A DNA stretch of 14,748 nucleotides from an uncultured Campylobacteraceae bacterium (GCA_913057765.1 CAJXPH010000046.1:1-14748), one strand, 5' to 3'. Positions 6,093-14,722 are shown, counted from the first letter of the stretch. The notes: generated from the sequence alone by a model not told the origin. Numbers and translations are program-made.

Positions 6093-7076
6093 ATGTTTAA
6101 TATTGCAAAATTAAAATTTGATGATATATTTGAAAATAGACTTCCGGCAGAAGAAGTTAGAGCATATTTAATCGAATTATATGAAAGAGGAGAAACTGCG
6201 GCAGAAATTGCAGCTGCTGCTAGTGCAATGAGAGATCATTTAATCCCTTTACCAGTACATTATGATTTAAAAGAAAAGTTAATTGATAATTGTGGAACAG
6301 GTGGAGATAAATCTAATTCATTTAATATTTCTACGACAGTATCTATTTTATTAGCTGCTTGTGGTTGTTATGTTGCAAAGCATGGTAACAGAAGTATTAC
6401 TAGTAAAAGTGGTAGTGCCGATATGTTAGAAGCTTTAGGTATTAATCTTAGTATTTCAATGGAAAATTCTGCAAAAATGTTAGAAGATGCAGGTTTTTGT
6501 TTTATGTTTGCACAAAATCACCATCCTGCAATGAAATATATCATGCCAATTAGAAAAACAATCCCACATAGAACTATATTTAATATTTTAGGACCATTAT
6601 CAAATCCTGCAACTGTTTCAAAACAGTTAATTGGAGTGTTTGATAAATCTTATATAAATAAAATAGCTACAGCTCTAGAGTTATTAGAAGCTAAGAAAGC
6701 TATTGTTGTTTCTTCAAAAGATGGAATGGATGAGATTTCTATTTCAGATATTTCATATGCAACATCATTAACTAATGGAAAAATTGAAGATTATGAAATT
6801 GATCCTCAATCTTATGGTTTAAAACTTGCTCCTAAAGAAGAAATTATTGGTGGAGATGCTATTGAAAATGCTCAAACGACAAAAAGAATATTAAATAATG
6901 AAAGTTCTGGCGCAAAACTTGATATTGTTTTAATAAATGCAGCTGCTGCTTTAGTTGTTGATGGTAGGGCCAGAGATATTCAAGAAGGTATTGAAATTGC
7001 TAGAGATGCAATTAAAAGTCTAAAAGCAAAAACAAAATTAGAAGAGTTAATAGATATCTCTTCAAAGCTAAATTAA
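6093..7076 (+). CDS. trpD: Anthranilate phosphoribosyltransferase
   Basis: Transfers phosphoribose from PRPP to anthranilate, the second step of tryptophan synthesis, in the cytosol. 327 residues, normal for a stand-alone enzyme with no TrpG domain. Motifs in order: CGTGGD (67-72, PRPP), NIST (78-81), KHGNR (96-100), SGSAD (106-110), HHPAMKYIMPIRK (143-155), RTIFNILGPLSNPA (160-173) and GMDEIS (211-216, metal-binding Asp-Glu). All catalytic motifs are intact. The ATG lies 5 bases after the S4-gene stop; AAGGA overlapping the end of that gene serves as ribosome binding site, so translation is probably coupled. It sits away from other trp genes, between an S4 protein and tsaE, so expression probably follows the housekeeping operon rather than tryptophan supply. 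Confidence 0.97.
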   Translation: MFNIAKLKFDDIFENRLPAEEVRAYLIELYERGETAAEIAAAASAMRDHLIPLPVHYDLKEKLIDNCGTGGDKSNSFNISTTVSILLAACGCYVAKHGNRSITSKSGSADMLEALGINLSISMENSAKMLEDAGFCFMFAQNHHPAMKYIMPIRKTIPHRTIFNILGPLSNPATVSKQLIGVFDKSYINKIATALELLEAKKAIVVSSKDGMDEISISDISYATSLTNGKIEDYEIDPQSYGLKLAPKEEIIGGDAIENAQTTKRILNNESSGAKLDIVLINAAAALVVDGRARDIQEGIEIARDAIKSLKAKTKLEELIDISSKLN

Positions 7077-7078
7077 GG
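7075..7078 (+). promoter_or_regulatory. Ribosome binding site supporting the TTG start of tsaE
   Basis: AAGG overlapping the trpD stop codon, 6 bases before the TTG at 7085-7087. It supports a TTG initiation rather than an internal start, and coupling of tsaE to trpD translation. Confidence 0.7.
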
Positions 7079-7084
7079 TTTTAA

Positions 7085-7504
7085 TTGTATTCAATTATTT
7101 TAAATGTTGATGAAATTAGTCAAATTGTTGATAAATTAAAAGTAAAACTATCAAAATTAGAAAATAATGCTATAGTTATTTTAAGAGGCGATTTAGCAAG
7201 TGGAAAAACCACTTTTGTTAAAAACTATGTAAAATCATTAGGATTAGATGATTTGGTTACTTCTCCTACTTTTTCTTTACAATCTATTTATTCTAATGAA
7301 ATATATCATTATGATGTATACAATAAGACTTTAGAAGAGTTTATTGCACTTGGAATGTTAGAAGAATTTGAAAAGAATGGTATTCATTTTGTTGAATGGG
7401 GAGATAGAAAGTTTGAGGAATTATTAAAATCATATGGATATGATGTTATTCTTCTACAGATAAAAAAAGATAATGATAAAAGGCAATATATTTTAAATGA
7501 GTAA
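7085..7504 (+). CDS. tsaE: tRNA t6A biosynthesis ATPase TsaE
   Basis: P-loop ATPase that works with TsaB and TsaD to transfer threonylcarbamoyl to A37 of ANN-decoding tRNAs. 139 residues, usual for the family. Visible: Walker A GDLASGKTT (35-43), the conserved TSPTF (59-63), HYDVY (75-79) and the FVEWGDR segment (102-108). Begins with TTG, supported by AAGG 6 bases upstream; the encoded MYSIILNVDEISQIVDKL is a plausible TsaE N-terminus. Starts 8 bases after trpD and overlaps lptB by 8 bases, so translation is likely coupled on both sides. The Walker A has Ala-Ser where Gly-Ala is usual (LASGKT for LGAGKT), a mild change that should not abolish nucleotide binding. Confidence 0.95.
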   Translation: MYSIILNVDEISQIVDKLKVKLSKLENNAIVILRGDLASGKTTFVKNYVKSLGLDDLVTSPTFSLQSIYSNEIYHYDVYNKTLEEFIALGMLEEFEKNGIHFVEWGDRKFEELLKSYGYDVILLQIKKDNDKRQYILNE

Positions 7505-8219
7505 ATTAAGAATTGAAGATATTAAAAAAAGTATTAAAAAGACTAACATTTTACATGGAATTTCGCTTGAAGTAAATTCAGGAGAGATTGTAGGTTTACT
7601 TGGACCTAATGGAGCAGGGAAAACTACTACTTTCTACACAGTTTGTGGTTTAGTTAGTCCTACTAGTGGAAAGGTCTTTTTTGATGATGAAGAGATTACA
7701 AAACTTCCTTTACATGAAAGAGCTTTAAAGGGAATAGGGTACCTTCCTCAAGAGTCTTCTATTTTTAAAGATCTATCAGTAGAAGATAACCTAATGCTAG
7801 CAGCCCAAATTGTTACTGATGATAAAAAAGAACAGCACAAGAGAGTAGAGGATTTACTTGAAGTATTTAATATTGAACCAATTAGACAAAGAAAAGGTGT
7901 TTCTTTATCTGGAGGGGAAAGAAGAAGAACAGAAATTGCAAGAGCTTTAGTTTCTAAGCCTAAATTTTTACTTCTGGATGAGCCTTTTGCTGGTGTTGAC
8001 CCAATTGCTGTTAAAGATATTCAAGAAATTATTCATGAACTAACAAAAATTGGAATAGGGGTTTTAATTACAGATCATAATGTTAGAGAAACACTTGAAA
8101 TTTGTGATAGAGCTTATGTAATGAAAAGTGGGACACTTTTAGCTTCTGGTAATAGTGAAGATATAAAAAGTGATGGTAGTGTAAGAGAACACTATTTAGG
8201 TGAAAGTTTTAGTTTCTAA
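7497..8219 (+). CDS. lptB: LPS export ABC transporter ATPase LptB
   Basis: Cytosolic ATPase of the LptB2FG transporter that extracts lipopolysaccharide from the inner membrane and pushes it along the Lpt bridge. 240 residues, the standard length. Motifs: Walker A GPNGAGKT (36-43), Q-loop Q85 in GYLPQE, ABC signature LSGGE (137-141), Walker B FLLLDEP (157-163), D-loop GVD, and switch H194 in ITDHN. The DEPFAGVDPIAV and RRRTEIARAL segments favour LptB over branched amino-acid ATPases (LivF/LivG). Its ATG overlaps the tsaE end by 8 bases. It ends the operon; a palindrome across its stop codon provides the terminator. In Campylobacter I recall rpoN following lptB; here a convergent diguanylate cyclase gene takes that place. 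Confidence 0.95.
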   Translation: MSKLRIEDIKKSIKKTNILHGISLEVNSGEIVGLLGPNGAGKTTTFYTVCGLVSPTSGKVFFDDEEITKLPLHERALKGIGYLPQESSIFKDLSVEDNLMLAAQIVTDDKKEQHKRVEDLLEVFNIEPIRQRKGVSLSGGERRRTEIARALVSKPKFLLLDEPFAGVDPIAVKDIQEIIHELTKIGIGVLITDHNVRETLEICDRAYVMKSGTLLASGNSEDIKSDGSVREHYLGESFSF

Positions 8220-8245
8220 TTTAATTAGAAACTACTACATTTTTT
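8210..8245 (+). terminator. Terminator palindrome spanning both convergent stop codons
   Basis: A perfect inverted repeat with 12-bp arms and one central base (8210-8221, 8222, 8223-8234; arm TAGTTTCTAATT) covers the lptB stop (8217-8219) and the stop of the GGDEF gene (8221-8223). On the plus strand six T residues (8240-8245) follow 5 bases later, so it can act as lptB terminator. On the minus strand the tail is AAAACTTTC, so termination in that direction is less certain. Confidence 0.65.
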
Positions 8246-9537
8246 CCTTTTTCCTTAGCCATATATAGTGCTTCATCAGCTTTTTTTATAACACTATTTT
8301 CATCATCATCTTTTTGTAGTTTTGTTACTCCAAAACTAGCAGTTATTTTTCTTGGGATATCAATACTTTCATAACTTTCTATAGTACTTCTAATTTTTTC
8401 GGCCACATGTATTGCACCTTCAATTTCAGTTTGAGGAAGTAATACTAAAAATTCTTCACCACCCCATCTAACAATGGTATCATGTTCACGTACACTTTTT
8501 AATACAATTTCTGAAATGATTTTTAATACTTCATCTCCAACATTGTGACCAAAACTATCATTAAAAATTTTGAAATCATCAATATCAAAAATTATAATAG
8601 ATAAGGCATTATCATATCTTTTATCTCTTTTTATTTCTTTTAAGAAAATCTCATTAAATTTTTGTCTATTAAAAAGACCAGTTAATTGGTCATGTGTTGC
8701 TTGATATTCTAAAAGATTTGATTTTTCCTTTAATTCAGTAATATCAGTAAAAGAGACAACATAATGTTCTCCTTTGTGTTCGTAGTCATCTATGTTAACT
8801 ATAAATACTCTATCTTCACCTTTTGAATTCTCAATTTTTACAACTCTATCAATTTCATTTAGTTTAACAATTTTTTGAATCCAAGTAGTTGTATCTTCAA
8901 CACTATTAAAACTAAAAAAACCATTACCTGTCTTACATTGACTTATAATAGAAGTTTTTTTATTAAAAAACTCATCTAAAGAATTTACATCAAAATATTC
9001 TAAAAACTTTTTATTTACTTCTATAGCTTTGTTTAAATCTGTTAAAACAACCATGTTGTCTTGGGCATCTAAAATTAGTTTAGTTCTTCTTACTGCTTCT
9101 TCAACTTTATGTTCTAAATTAGAATTTACTTCTTCTAGCTCTTTACGTAAAAATATTGGTTCAACTGCTTTAATCATACTTTCAATTAAATGATATAAAT
9201 CAATTGGTTTCATTGCATAGGCACTAACTTTAACATCAATTGCTTTTTTTAAAAAATCAGGGTCACTATGAGCACTTGTAATAACAATAGGCACTTCATC
9301 ATTGAATTTTCTGATTTCTGCACACATCTCTAGTCCACCCATTTTAGGCATATTTATATCAGTTAGTATTAAATTAATTTCAGGATTTTCTTTAAATCTT
9401 TCTAAGCCTTCTTTACCATTCTCTGCAACAATTACTTTATTTACAATAGTACTAATTGTTTTGCTAGTAAATTCACGAACATCTTGTTCATCTTCAACAT
9501 ATAAGACATTAATATTTTTTAATATTTCTTTATTCAT
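8221..9537 (-). CDS. Response regulator diguanylate cyclase (REC-PAS-GGDEF)
   Basis: Predicted phosphorylation-controlled enzyme making cyclic di-GMP from two GTP. 438 residues. Receiver domain about 8-125: acidic pair E15/D16, phospho-acceptor D60 in LTDINMP, S88 and K110 in AMKP. A short coiled-coil linker about 131-155. PAS-like sensor about 155-270. GGDEF about 275-436, with active-site GGEEF (359-363) and an intact inhibitory I-site RxxD (R350-D353) five residues before it, so an active, product-inhibited cyclase is expected. No membrane segment: cytosolic. The ATG has AAAGG 9 bases upstream. It converges on lptB with one base between stop codons. No kinase is adjacent in the same transcript; the PAS histidine kinase two genes upstream is a possible but unproven partner. 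Confidence 0.93.
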   Translation of the reverse strand: MNKEILKNINVLYVEDEQDVREFTSKTISTIVNKVIVAENGKEGLERFKENPEINLILTDINMPKMGGLEMCAEIRKFNDEVPIVITSAHSDPDFLKKAIDVKVSAYAMKPIDLYHLIESMIKAVEPIFLRKELEEVNSNLEHKVEEAVRRTKLILDAQDNMVVLTDLNKAIEVNKKFLEYFDVNSLDEFFNKKTSIISQCKTGNGFFSFNSVEDTTTWIQKIVKLNEIDRVVKIENSKGEDRVFIVNIDDYEHKGEHYVVSFTDITELKEKSNLLEYQATHDQLTGLFNRQKFNEIFLKEIKRDKRYDNALSIIIFDIDDFKIFNDSFGHNVGDEVLKIISEIVLKSVREHDTIVRWGGEEFLVLLPQTEIEGAIHVAEKIRSTIESYESIDIPRKITASFGVTKLQKDDDENSVIKKADEALYMAKEKGKNVVVSN

Positions 9538-9614
9538 TAATAATTGCCTTTCAAAATGACTCTAAGCTTATATTTTTAATCATGTAAAAAACTACATAAT
9601 ATTATTATATACAT

Positions 9615-9643
9615 ATTATAACAAAAATAATTTTATATTACCA
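9615..9643 (-). promoter_or_regulatory. Promoter for the REC-PAS-GGDEF gene
   Basis: Minus-strand TATAAT at 9620-9615 and a weak TGGTAA at 9643-9638, spaced 17 bases, in the 146-base gap after kdsB. The leader would be about 70 bases. No strong kdsB terminator is visible; a 5-bp TTGCA/TGCAA inverted repeat (9644-9648 and 9663-9667) is too weak to call. Confidence 0.45.
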
Positions 9644-9683
9644 TTGCATTAGCATAAATTGGTGCAAGTTACTATATAAATAA

Positions 9684-10409
9684 TTACTTATTAAATATTT
9701 TTAGAGCATTTTTTAAATCTTCTTCAGTATCAATACCAAATGATTTTGATGTTACTTTAACCATAGCAATTTTATGACCATTATCAATAGCTCTTAATTG
9801 TTCAAGCTTTTCAATATTTTCTAATTTTGAAGAATTTAACTTACAAAAAGCATTTAAAGATTTTTTTGTAAATCCATATATCCCCAGATGCCCACAATAT
9901 GCAGATGAATCATAATGGTCTCTGTGATAAGGTACTTTTGCACGTGAAAAATATATTGCATTAGAATGTTCATCTAATATTACTTTTACATGATTTGGGT
10001 CATCTGCTAGTTCTGAACTAATCTCTTTATAACAACTAGTTATCATTATATCTTCATTATTATCTCTAACTTTTTCAACTCTTGTAATTACAGTTTTAAT
10101 AACTTCTGGTTCGATAAAAGGTTCATCTCCTTGAACATTTATAATAATTTCATCATCAGGTAATTTCAAAATATTTACTGCTTCATTAATCCTATCTGTA
10201 CCACTTTGATGGTCTTTTGATGTCATCACTGCATCAAATCCATGTTCTTTTGCTAAATTAATAACTTCTTGTGAATCAGTAGCAATTACTACTTTATCTA
10301 GTGAACTTACTTGTTTCGCAGTTTTAATTACCATTGGTAATCCTAAAATATCTACTAAAATCTTATTTGCAAATCTACTTGAATTTAATCTTGCTGGAAT
10401 TATTATCAT
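9684..10409 (-). CDS. kdsB: 3-deoxy-manno-octulosonate cytidylyltransferase (CMP-Kdo synthetase)
   Basis: Activates Kdo with CTP to CMP-Kdo for the inner core of lipopolysaccharide; cytosolic. 241 residues, the normal length. Motifs: nucleotide-binding IPARLNSSRFANK (4-16), SGTDR (69-73), NVQGDEPFI (91-99, with metal ligand D95), DPNHVKVIL (137-145), YFSRAKVP (153-160), HLGIYGF (174-180), LEQLR (202-206) and GIDTEEDL (225-232, second metal ligand D227). The ATG has AAAGGA 6 bases upstream. It starts 15 bases after the stop of the upstream histidine kinase gene and is probably co-transcribed with it. Its pairing with a sensor kinase rather than other LPS genes is a local arrangement without evident meaning; lptB, another LPS gene, lies nearby on the opposite strand. 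Confidence 0.97.
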   Translation of the reverse strand: MIIIPARLNSSRFANKILVDILGLPMVIKTAKQVSSLDKVVIATDSQEVINLAKEHGFDAVMTSKDHQSGTDRINEAVNILKLPDDEIIINVQGDEPFIEPEVIKTVITRVEKVRDNNEDIMITSCYKEISSELADDPNHVKVILDEHSNAIYFSRAKVPYHRDHYDSSAYCGHLGIYGFTKKSLNAFCKLNSSKLENIEKLEQLRAIDNGHKIAMVKVTSKSFGIDTEEDLKNALKIFNK

Positions 10410-10424
10410 TTATTGTCCTTTTTA

Positions 10425-11915
10425 TTAATTAAGAGGTAACGAGATTTTAAAAGTAACACCATCGTCTTGATTTGTTACACTAATTACACCATTTAGATGC
10501 ATATTTATCATTAGTTTAGTTGTATAAAGACCTAATCCAACACCATGTTTTTGGTCTTTTGTGGAAAAATATGGTTCAAATATTTTATGAATTATGTCTT
10601 TATCAATCCCTCCACCATTGTCATATATTTCAAAATATAAAGTGTCTTCTAAAATGTATTCTTTTATATTTATAATTCCATCTTCGATAGAATTTTTCGT
10701 AATAGCTTCTCTTGAATTGTTTATTATGTTTATTAATATTGTTACAATTTCCTCTGAGTAAGATTCAAACTCAAAGTCATTTTCTATATTTTTAGTTAAA
10801 TTTATATTGGAACTTTCATCTTTAGAAAAGATATTAAAAACATTTTCTATGATAAGGGAAGGTTTAGTAAGTTCTTTTTTTGTACGTGGTTGTAGAAACC
10901 TTTGAAAATCTTCTATAATTGTAGATAAACTATTTGCTTCATCTTTAATTTTTTCTAGAGTAGAAATAACATTATCATTTGAGGGAATTTCATCAATACT
11001 AAAATCTAATTCAAGTTTTTGTGCTTGTATTGATATAAGATTTAAAGGTTGTCTCCATTCATGAGATAATCTTTGTAAAGTTTCTGTCATTACTGAAAGT
11101 TTTGATTGCTGGATAAGCAAAGTATCTTTTTGTTCAATTTCGTCTTTTGCAGTAGATACTTGATCTTGTAACATAGATGCTTCATCATTTAAGTTTATTT
11201 CATTTGTAATGTCAAACATTAATGAAGTATAACCTGTAACATCACCATATTTATTGTACATAGGTTTAATTTTCATATTAATCCAAAATGGTTTTCCATC
11301 TTTTTTAATATTTTTTAATTTTCCACTCCACTCTTGTAAGTTCTGTAAAGATTTATTTATATTTTTATAAATAATAGGATCAGTGTCTTTATGTGCCATT
11401 GAAGAATAAGGTCTTCCTAGAATATCTTTCTTTTTATATTCCGATAATTTTAAGAATGCAGAACTCACTTTTGTAATATGGCCATGTAAATCAGTGTGCA
11501 TTGAAATAACGTAATCATCAAGAATTTCATCATCTGAAACTTGTTGAGTAATATCTTTTGTATTGATTACAAAAAGATTTTTGTTTAACATTGATGAAAT
11601 AGTTATTTTCAAGTAAACTTTTTTCTCGTCTTTTCTTATACATACAATATCAGTTTCAGCTTGATACTTTTTTTCTTTATTTTTTATTATCAAAAGCTTT
11701 AAAAATGGACGTACATATTTATCTTCCATCAATGATGCAAAATTCTTTTTAATTAATTCGTCTCTTGAAAATCCCAAAATTGGCATAAACGCATTATTTA
11801 CATAGATAAATTTTGTAGATTTATCTATAATACCAATTCCATCCCAAGAATTATTAATTATTTCTTGTAGTTCTTGATTATTTCTCTTTAATTTTTCAAT
11901 ATCTTCTATAGACAA
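10425..11915 (-). CDS. Soluble PAS-PAS sensor histidine kinase
   Basis: Predicted cytosolic two-component kinase. 496 residues with no membrane segment or signal peptide. PAS 1 about 13-125 (NNSWDGIGIIDKSTKFIYVN start), PAS 2 about 130-240 with its PAC-like SGKLKNIKKDGKPFWINMKI, a coiled coil about 242-272, then the dimerisation/phosphoacceptor helix with H285 in RLSHEWRQPLN. The ATPase domain shows the N box (IINNSREAI, 397-405), G1 DNGGGI (432-437), the FEPYFSTK segment (446-453) and G2 GVGLGLY (458-464), so it should be active. The start is TTG: AAGG lies 7 bases upstream, and an in-frame TAA 12 bases upstream rules out a longer form. First gene of a pair with kdsB. No response regulator is adjacent, so it is an orphan by position; a receiver-GGDEF gene lies beyond kdsB. 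Confidence 0.93.
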   Translation of the reverse strand: MSIEDIEKLKRNNQELQEIINNSWDGIGIIDKSTKFIYVNNAFMPILGFSRDELIKKNFASLMEDKYVRPFLKLLIIKNKEKKYQAETDIVCIRKDEKKVYLKITISSMLNKNLFVINTKDITQQVSDDEILDDYVISMHTDLHGHITKVSSAFLKLSEYKKKDILGRPYSSMAHKDTDPIIYKNINKSLQNLQEWSGKLKNIKKDGKPFWINMKIKPMYNKYGDVTGYTSLMFDITNEINLNDEASMLQDQVSTAKDEIEQKDTLLIQQSKLSVMTETLQRLSHEWRQPLNLISIQAQKLELDFSIDEIPSNDNVISTLEKIKDEANSLSTIIEDFQRFLQPRTKKELTKPSLIIENVFNIFSKDESSNINLTKNIENDFEFESYSEEIVTILINIINNSREAITKNSIEDGIINIKEYILEDTLYFEIYDNGGGIDKDIIHKIFEPYFSTKDQKHGVGLGLYTTKLMINMHLNGVISVTNQDDGVTFKISLPLN

Positions 11916-11922
11916 TACAAAA

Positions 11923-11926
11923 CCTT
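11923..11926 (-). promoter_or_regulatory. Ribosome binding site supporting the TTG start of the histidine kinase
   Basis: AAGG on the minus strand 7 bases before TTG at 11915-11913. The frame is closed by TAA just upstream. A nearby upstream ATG is in another frame and soon terminates. Confidence 0.7.
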
Positions 11927-11940
11927 ATTTTTAGTCATAT

Positions 11941-11950
11941 TATTATAATA
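11941..11950. promoter_or_regulatory. Symmetric divergent -10 element shared by polA and the histidine kinase gene
   Basis: TATTATAATA is its own reverse complement and contains TATAAT on both strands: 11944-11949 on the plus strand toward polA and 11947-11942 on the minus strand toward the kinase. The predicted starts fall about 30 bases before the polA ATG and about 20 before the kinase TTG. No clear -35 exists on either side. It is the only good -10 in the 71-base divergent gap. Confidence 0.55.
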
Positions 11951-11986
11951 TAAAATCTTTAAATAAGCACATGAAAGAAGTATTTT

Positions 11987-14698
11987 ATGAAAAAAACCAT
12001 AACAGTTATTGATACATTTGGATTTTTATTTAGGGCATATTACGCCTTACCGCCGTTAAAAGCAAAGTCTGGAGATAAGGCTGGTTTCCCAACTGGACTA
12101 TTAACAGGATTCATGAATTTTATATCAAATATAGGAAAAGATTTTCAAACAGATTATATAGTTTTTGCACTAGATGCAAAAGGACCTACGTTTAGAAGCG
12201 ATATTTATACAGAATATAAGTCTCATAGACCTGATGTTCCTGAGGATTTATTAAGACAGTTACCTGTTGCAATTGATTGGATTGAAAAGATGGGATTTAA
12301 AACAGCAATTAGAACTGGTTTTGAAGCTGATGACCTTATTGCTTCAATTGCATATGATGGTAAGCAAAAAGATCTTGAAGTAAGAGTAGTATCTCATGAT
12401 AAAGATTTATATCAACTAATTGATGATGATAATAATGTATATTTATTTGACCCAATAAAGAAAGTTGTAATGAATGAAGAAAAATGTTTTGATAAATATG
12501 GAGTAACACCTAAACAGTTTACAGACTATCAATCATTACTTGGGGATAGTGCAGATAATGTCCCTGGGGTTAAAGGAGTAGGGGCTAAAACAGCTGAAGC
12601 TTTAATCAAACAATATGGTTCACTTGACACTATTTATGAAAACCTAGAGAATATAGAAAAACCAAGATGGCAAAAATTATTAACAGAAGGTAAAGAGTTA
12701 GCGTATATCTCTAAACAACTTGTAACACTTAGCCATGACTGTCATTGTATAGATGAATTAGAGCAGTATGTACTTCCAAAAGAAAATCCTATTTTGAAGA
12801 TTTCAGATATTTTAATGGATTATGAATTAAATAGAATAGTCGACAGAGTAAATAAAGAGGGTTTAAATTATAAAACACAAATTCCTCAAAATAAAATTGT
12901 AGAAAAAAAAGAAAAAGAAGAAGTAGAATATATTTTATTAAATGAAGAACAAAAACTTCTTGATGTTGTAAATTCTATTAAAGATGATACTCTTGTTGCC
13001 TTTGATACTGAAACAACAGATATTGATGTAAGAAATGCACAAATAGTTGGTTTTTCTTTTGCTTATGAAGAAAATAAAGCATACTATGTTCCTATTGACC
13101 ATTTCTATTTAGGTGCACCAGAACAAATATCAAAAGATGTTGCAATTAAAGCAATTTCAATACTAAATAGCAAAAAGTTAGTATTACAAAATTTCAAATA
13201 TGATTATGCAATAGTTAAAAAAACTCTTGGTTTAGAGCTAAAATTATATGCAGATACGATGATATTAGCTTGGTTATTAGATTCAAGTTCTAAAATTGGA
13301 TTAGATTTTTTAGCTGATAAGTATTTTGATCATAAAATGATTGCTTTTAAAGATGTAGTTAAAAAAGGTGAGAACTTTTCAAATGTTGATATCGATGATG
13401 CTTGTAACTACGCAGCAGAAGATGCTTTATATACATATAAAATTTATTACGCATTATTAGAAGACTTTAAAAGTAAAGAATGTGAACATATCATTGAAAT
13501 TGCACATAAATATGAATTTGATTTTATATATGTACTTGCAGATATGGAAGATAATGGTATTAAAGTAGATGTGTCTAAATTAAAAGAACTAAAAGATATT
13601 AACTATACTCATATACAAGAGTTAACTGCTAAGATTTATGAATTAGCAGGGACAGAATTTAATATAAATTCACCAAAACAACTTGGTACAATTCTTTTTG
13701 ATACATTAAAACTACCGCCATCAAAGAAAACAAAAAGTGGTTACAGTACAAATGAGGTTGTTTTACAAAAACTTCATGATGCACATGAAATCATCCCTTT
13801 TTTATCACAATACCGAGAGGCCTTTAAACTTCAATCAACTTATATTGAACCACTGTTAGAACTTGGATTAAAAAATGATGATAATAGAATATACACATCT
13901 TTTTTACAAACAGGAACAGCAACAGGTAGGTTAAGCTCTAAAAATCCAAATCTACAGAATATACCAGTACGAACAAAAGCTGGGGCACTAATTAGAAGTG
14001 CTTTTATTCCAAGAGAAGGATATACTTTATTAGGAATAGATTATTCACAAATTGAGTTAAGACTATTAGCTCATTTTTCAGAAGATAAAGCTTTAGTTGA
14101 TGCTTTTAATAATGATAAAGATATCCATAGACAAACTGCTGTACAAATTTTTGGTGAAGAGAATGCAGATGCAAATAGATCTATTGCTAAATCAATTAAC
14201 TTTGGATTATTATACGGGATGGGGAGTAGAAAGTTAGGGGATACATTAGGTATCCCTGCAAAAGAAGCTAAAAAATACATTGATTCATACTTTGAAGCAT
14301 TTATTAGTGTAAAGGATTATTTAAAATCAATTGAGGATAAAGCATTTACTGATGGTTTTGTTGAAACTCTAATAAAAAGAAGAAGATTATTTGATTTTGA
14401 TTCAGCAAATGGAATGATGAAAGCTGCATTTTTAAGAGAATCTGTTAATACATTATTTCAAGGAAGTGCAGCAGATTTAATTAAATTATCAATGATTGAA
14501 ATACATAAAAAATACAAAGATAATACAAATGTAAAAATGCTGTTGCAAATTCATGATGAATTAATTTTTGAGGTAAAAAATGAAGATCTTGATAAAATAA
14601 CTAAAAATTTAGCTGAAATCATGGAAAAAATCTATAATTTAATCATACCTCTAAAAGTGTCGAGAAGTGCGGGTCTAAGCTGGCAAGAACTAAAATAA
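11987..14698 (+). CDS. polA: DNA polymerase I
   Basis: Repair and Okazaki-fragment polymerase with all three activities predicted. 903 residues, near the E. coli length. 5'-3' nuclease about 1-290, with conserved acidic and DNA-binding segments (EADDL 113-117, SHDKDL 136-141, GDSADNVPGVKGVGAKTA 186-203). 3'-5' exonuclease about 310-495 with intact metal residues: D340/E342 in FDTET, D406 in FKYD, D479 in YAAED, so it should proofread, unlike Taq-type enzymes. Polymerase about 500-903: motif A LLGIDYSQIELR (D685), motif B R731, K735, F739 and Y743 in the O helix, motif C QIHDE (D857). Phe at 739 predicts discrimination against dideoxynucleotides. The ATG is preceded by a modest AAGAAG 6 bases upstream; promoter shared with the divergent kinase gene. 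The stop lies 24 bases before the adapter; the gene is complete. Confidence 0.98.
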   Translation: MKKTITVIDTFGFLFRAYYALPPLKAKSGDKAGFPTGLLTGFMNFISNIGKDFQTDYIVFALDAKGPTFRSDIYTEYKSHRPDVPEDLLRQLPVAIDWIEKMGFKTAIRTGFEADDLIASIAYDGKQKDLEVRVVSHDKDLYQLIDDDNNVYLFDPIKKVVMNEEKCFDKYGVTPKQFTDYQSLLGDSADNVPGVKGVGAKTAEALIKQYGSLDTIYENLENIEKPRWQKLLTEGKELAYISKQLVTLSHDCHCIDELEQYVLPKENPILKISDILMDYELNRIVDRVNKEGLNYKTQIPQNKIVEKKEKEEVEYILLNEEQKLLDVVNSIKDDTLVAFDTETTDIDVRNAQIVGFSFAYEENKAYYVPIDHFYLGAPEQISKDVAIKAISILNSKKLVLQNFKYDYAIVKKTLGLELKLYADTMILAWLLDSSSKIGLDFLADKYFDHKMIAFKDVVKKGENFSNVDIDDACNYAAEDALYTYKIYYALLEDFKSKECEHIIEIAHKYEFDFIYVLADMEDNGIKVDVSKLKELKDINYTHIQELTAKIYELAGTEFNINSPKQLGTILFDTLKLPPSKKTKSGYSTNEVVLQKLHDAHEIIPFLSQYREAFKLQSTYIEPLLELGLKNDDNRIYTSFLQTGTATGRLSSKNPNLQNIPVRTKAGALIRSAFIPREGYTLLGIDYSQIELRLLAHFSEDKALVDAFNNDKDIHRQTAVQIFGEENADANRSIAKSINFGLLYGMGSRKLGDTLGIPAKEAKKYIDSYFEAFISVKDYLKSIEDKAFTDGFVETLIKRRRLFDFDSANGMMKAAFLRESVNTLFQGSAADLIKLSMIEIHKKYKDNTNVKMLLQIHDELIFEVKNEDLDKITKNLAEIMEKIYNLIIPLKVSRSAGLSWQELK

Positions 14699-14722
14699 TT
14701 ATATTAATATGTAACATAAATT

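Noticed and set aside
14071..14280. Minus-strand 69-codon frame within polA
   Set aside because: It is antisense to the conserved polymerase motif A and B region of polA.
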